Part shown: positions 32,799 to 35,547 of the stretch, one piece after another
How positions within the stretch are numbered: position 1 is the stretch's first letter
How the letters are laid out: each line of letters begins with the position of its first letter
DNA from: an uncultured Prevotella sp.
GTDB lineage: Bacteria > Bacteroidota > Bacteroidia > Bacteroidales > Bacteroidaceae
Direction: 5' to 3'
NCBI GenBank assembly: GCA_900322175.1
Contig: ONYZ01000023.1
Coordinates: 1 to 35,547 of the forward strand
Length of the DNA stretch: 35,547 bases
Program-made: the position numbers and the translations under genes
Notes under the pieces: model-generated
What the model saw: only the letters and a program-made list of their open reading frames with translations
What the model was told of the DNA's origin: nothing
The model's database searches: none

Positions 32799-34784
32799 AT
32801 GAATAAAACAATTAATCTACTATCCCTTCTGCTCTTGCTACTTGCGATAGGTTGCGGGCAACAAAACGGGGGCGCCCCTACAGGTAATGGCCATGCGCAA
32901 GACAACGACTCTGCCAAATTTGCTAAAGAGGCGCAAGACCAATATCGCAAGTTGACATATTACTACAACAACAATATCCACGACACCCTGGTAATGATGG
33001 TGCCCGAGGTGCTCGACTTCTGTCGTGAGCACGAGTTGTGGACCGACTTCTACGACACATGGATGCTGCTGGGCGAGGAATACAGCTTCAGTGGCGAGCA
33101 CAACAAGGCCATCAAGGTGGTGCAGGAGATACACGACGATGCCACCAGGCGAGGCAACAAGTACGGACTGACCGCAGCCGAGTTCGTCAAAGGTCTGGTC
33201 TACGACGGACAGCTTAATCACAAGGAGTCTGCACGCAGTTTCGAGGCTGCACTGGCCAACTACCCTGCCGATGCCTCACCATTCCAGAAGAATAGCATCT
33301 ACGTATATTATCTCACCGAACTTAAAAACCTGGACGAGGCAGATAAGATGCGCACCACACTGGCCGAATGGAGAGCATACATCGACGAATGCCGCAAGGA
33401 TACTACGATCAAGCCTAAACAGTTCGACAACTGGCTGTATTACTATCATCACGCATATTATATCTATTGTATGTATCAGAAAGACTACGACCGTGCAGCC
33501 ACGCATGTCGATTCGGTAGTGATGTATATTGATAAGACAGGATGGTCGCAGGTTGCGCGTAATGAGGTGATAGGATATCGCGCACAACTGGCCATTGCCC
33601 GTAAGAATTATGCCGAGGCTCTGAAACTTAACGACCAGCAGTTGCCAATAGCCAAGGAACTCGACATCAATGCATATTCTGAGATTCTGGGCAAGCGCGC
33701 CACCATCCTTTCTGAACTGGGAAAATGGAAAGAAGCCTACGGTTATCTGCATCAGCACTACGAACTCGTAGACTCGCTAAGGCAAGGTGAAGCCCTGGAG
33801 CAACTCAACGAACTCAACAAGCGCTTCGAGCTCGACGAACTGCGAGCACAGCAGGAGCGCGAAAAGATGGAGAGCGAACGCCGGCAGACCAATCTGGTGA
33901 TGGCTATCATTGTCATTGTGCTGATAGCCATAGTGATCTTCGTCCTGTCGCGCCTGCAGGCAGCCCGACGGCTGGCCGAGCTTAAAACCGAGCAGGAGCG
34001 CATAGAGAGCGAGTTGCGCATTGCCCGCGATATACAGATGTCGATGGTACCCCACGAGTTCCCACAGCGCGAGGGGCTGGATATGTATGCCTCGATGAGT
34101 CCCGCACGCGAGGTTGGTGGCGACCTCTACGGCTATGTTATCAATGACGACCAACTCTACTTCTGTCTGGGCGACGTGAGCGGCAAGGGAGTGCCGGCAT
34201 CACTGTTCATGTCGCAGGCCACCCGACTGTTCCAGACTCTGGCCAAGCAGGGCTTGCAGCCTGCCGAGATATGCACCAGAATCAACAATGCACTCTCGGG
34301 CGATGACAACCAGAACGGAATGTTCGTCACCTGTTTCGTCGGACTTATCGACCTGCACAGCGGTCACCTGTCGTTCTGCAATGCTGGCCACAATCCTCCT
34401 GTCATCAGAGATTCAGAGTTGCACAGCGACTTCCTTGAGATGGAGGCCAACCCGCCATTCGGTCTCTGGGCGGGTGTAGAATACATTGGCGAAGAGATAG
34501 ATACCATCCAGGACCGTCCGCTCTTTATCTATAGCGACGGACTTAACGAGGCCGAGAACCAAGAGCAACAGCAGTTTGGCAACGATCGTCTGCTCAGCAT
34601 TCTGCGCAACACCCACTTCGAGTCATCCCGGCAAGTGGTAGAAACCATTGCCGCCGAGGTAGAGAGTCACCGCAACGGTGCCGAGCCTAACGACGACCTC
34701 ACCATGATGTGCATCCGATTCACCGGCGTCACCGTCAGCGCAGCCGACCCGACGCCCGTCAAACATTCATTTCCCGGGAATTGA
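32799..34784 (+). CDS. TPR lipoprotein with cytosolic SpoIIE/PP2C-type serine phosphatase
   Basis: A 661-residue signalling protein. ATG 32799 starts a signal sequence with lipobox AIGC (C19). Residues ~40-345 are helical TPR-like repeats, followed by a coiled coil (EQLNELNKRFELDELRAQQEREKMESERRQ), one transmembrane helix (~373-393, VMAIIVIVLIAIVIFVL), a second coiled coil and the phosphatase domain. PP2C/SpoIIE motifs are intact: RIARDIQMSMVPHEFP, GGDLYGY, LGDVSGKGVPASLFM, CNAGHNPP, YSDGLNEA and NDDLTMM, giving the metal-binding aspartates. Related RsbU-type enzymes dephosphorylate anti-anti-sigma factors. No anti-sigma or STAS gene is nearby, so its partner is unknown. A lipobox on a protein with a later transmembrane helix means the TPR part is periplasmic. 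Confidence 0.88.
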   Translation: MNKTINLLSLLLLLLAIGCGQQNGGAPTGNGHAQDNDSAKFAKEAQDQYRKLTYYYNNNIHDTLVMMVPEVLDFCREHELWTDFYDTWMLLGEEYSFSGEHNKAIKVVQEIHDDATRRGNKYGLTAAEFVKGLVYDGQLNHKESARSFEAALANYPADASPFQKNSIYVYYLTELKNLDEADKMRTTLAEWRAYIDECRKDTTIKPKQFDNWLYYYHHAYYIYCMYQKDYDRAATHVDSVVMYIDKTGWSQVARNEVIGYRAQLAIARKNYAEALKLNDQQLPIAKELDINAYSEILGKRATILSELGKWKEAYGYLHQHYELVDSLRQGEALEQLNELNKRFELDELRAQQEREKMESERRQTNLVMAIIVIVLIAIVIFVLSRLQAARRLAELKTEQERIESELRIARDIQMSMVPHEFPQREGLDMYASMSPAREVGGDLYGYVINDDQLYFCLGDVSGKGVPASLFMSQATRLFQTLAKQGLQPAEICTRINNALSGDDNQNGMFVTCFVGLIDLHSGHLSFCNAGHNPPVIRDSELHSDFLEMEANPPFGLWAGVEYIGEEIDTIQDRPLFIYSDGLNEAENQEQQQFGNDRLLSILRNTHFESSRQVVETIAAEVESHRNGAEPNDDLTMMCIRFTGVTVSAADPTPVKHSFPGN

Positions 34785-34796
34785 TAATTGATCGCT

Positions 34797-34867
34797 CGGC
34801 TTTGCCGCTTTTACCGCTCGACCTCCGGTCGCTTGCTACCATCGGGACGCAAGAAAGGCGGAACGCC
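34797..34867. repeat. Cluster of three small GC-rich hairpins
   Basis: CGGC-TTT-GCCG (34797-34807), CGACC-TCC-GGTCG (34819-34831) and GGCG-GAA-CGCC (34857-34867) follow one another, preceded by the palindrome TTCCCGGGAA (34771-34780) at the end of the SpoIIE gene. Together they could terminate that gene, or be a REP-like intergenic element. There is no T-tract after any of them. Confidence 0.5.
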
Positions 34868-34890
34868 GACTAAAAGAATTAATATTTAGA

Positions 34891-35547
34891 ATGGAACATA
34901 TTAAGCATTTAAGTTTGGGCTGGCTGGTCGGGGCCGCAGCCCGAAAGGCAGTGGGCGGCGCGATGATGGCCGCAGCCCTCTTGTTCACAGCATGCTCGTC
35001 GGACGATACGATGGGCTGGGAGACAAAGACGGAACAGACAGCGACGGTGATACGAGTGACCGTGGGAGCGGGGATTACTGACCCCACCCCCGACCCCTCC
35101 CCTACAAGGGAGGGGAGTAGCGCCACGACCCGCTCGACGGTGGACGTGACGACGGACGGCGAGACGGGCAAGAAGACGCGCACGCTGAAGTTCACGGGGC
35201 CGGTGGGTGACCCGGGCGACGAGGACTACTCGGCGGGCGACAAGCTGTACGTCTGGCGCGAGCTGGCGGGCGACGTGACGAAGTACCTGGCGGGCGTGCT
35301 GACGATGAAGGACGGCTCGCCGACGGACGGCGGCACGCAGGCCTCGTTCGAGGGCGAGCTGACGGTGTACGACGGCACGGGCGCGCCGGCCTCCTACGAC
35401 TTCCAAGGCGGCAACCCGCTGGCGGGCGCGACGGCGACGCTGCTGCATGCGGGGATGAAGGAGACGGACGCGGAGGGCGGCGACTACTCCATCGACGGCG
35501 CGACGAAGGCGCTGACGTTTGCCGACGCCACGGGCGTGGCCGCCACG
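34891..35547 (+). CDS. GC-rich lipoprotein, fimbrillin-like, truncated by window end
   Basis: The frame is open from ATG 34891 to the last base (219 codons, no stop). A long basic n-region and hydrophobic core lead to the lipobox FTAC followed by SSDD, so it is a predicted outer-membrane lipoprotein; a second possible start is the ATG at 34963. After residue ~45 the sequence is rich in Thr, Gly and Asp, with TLKFTG, YSAGDKLYVWRE, TKYLAGVLTM and SFEGELTVYDG. This pattern recalls large Prevotella fimbrillin/Mfa-like or adhesin-type lipoproteins, but no domain is certain. GC content and codon use (ACG, GCG, CTG, GGC) differ sharply from all neighbours; for example 35221-35280 has 42 G+C in 60. 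A REP-like palindrome lies in frame at 35094-35115. Confidence 0.75.
   Translation, partial: MEHIKHLSLGWLVGAAARKAVGGAMMAAALLFTACSSDDTMGWETKTEQTATVIRVTVGAGITDPTPDPSPTREGSSATTRSTVDVTTDGETGKKTRTLKFTGPVGDPGDEDYSAGDKLYVWRELAGDVTKYLAGVLTMKDGSPTDGGTQASFEGELTVYDGTGAPASYDFQGGNPLAGATATLLHAGMKETDAEGGDYSIDGATKALTFADATGVAAT
35094..35115. repeat. REP-like palindrome inside coding sequence
   Basis: CCCCTCCC (35094-35101) and GGGAGGGG (35108-35115) are perfect 8-bp arms around CTACAA, embedded in a longer C-rich stretch (from 35081). It resembles GC-rich interspersed palindromes found between genes in Bacteroidota genomes. Here it is translated in frame as TDPTPDPSPTREGSS. Only one copy is in the window, so its repeat status rests on recall. 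Confidence 0.55.

Noticed and set aside
34909-35448. Arg-rich 179-residue minus-strand frame in the GC-rich region
   Set aside because: High GC content reduces stop codons on all frames. The plus-strand frame has a lipoprotein signal and runs to the window end.

Overview
The window reads as a chromosomal segment of a gut-type Bacteroidota bacterium, most likely Prevotella/Segatella-like. The evidence is a complete Sus-type starch locus (SusR, GH97, SusC, SusD, starch-binding proteins, GH13), DUF4468 and CotH-type secreted proteins, and C-terminal tails of the NG(Q/R/M)...KGLYI type. Nearly every transcription unit also has a TAnnTTTG -7 box, several with TTG exactly 20 nt upstream. No rRNA, tRNA, CRISPR array or transposase gene was seen.

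Layout. 1-1017: HipA-type kinase whose 5' end looks frameshifted, behind a long inverted repeat. 1126-3347: two-gene unit for a secreted DUF4468 protein and a CotH-like protein, followed by an orphan promoter and terminator that may bracket a small RNA. 3544-6115 (minus): U32 family protein and two tandem deoxynucleoside kinases, with spacers made of heptamer repeats. 6251-13129: a possibly leaderless papain-like lipoprotein peptidase, then aldo/keto reductase, amidohydrolase/lactonase, zinc alcohol dehydrogenase, FucP-family symporter and a retaining-type GH97. This looks like release, uptake and non-phosphorylative oxidation of a fucose- or galactose-like sugar. 13140-14567 (minus): AGCS sodium:amino-acid symporter. 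14817-16497: cysK and tcdA.

16515-31612 is the starch utilization locus. A membrane-spanning SusR-type regulator faces an operon of SusB-type inverting GH97, SusC, SusD, a lipoprotein with two tandem starch-binding modules, an 1182-residue multimodular protein and a secreted GH13 amylase. The 1182-residue protein carries an SGNH/DUF4886-like hydrolase domain between SusE/F-like and CBM26-like modules. It is the least expected component and the best candidate for undescribed biology. SusC/D and the binding proteins would capture starch at the surface, the amylase would cut it, the GH97 would finish oligosaccharides in the periplasm and SusR would sense the products.

31626-34784: a secreted protein of unknown function (minus) and a lipoprotein TPR/SpoIIE-type phosphatase (plus) from divergent promoters. 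34891-35547: the start of a GC-rich lipoprotein gene with different codon use, containing a REP-like palindrome in frame and running off the window. Convergent gene pairs end in bidirectional hairpins; at 31605-31633 the hairpin includes both stop codons.
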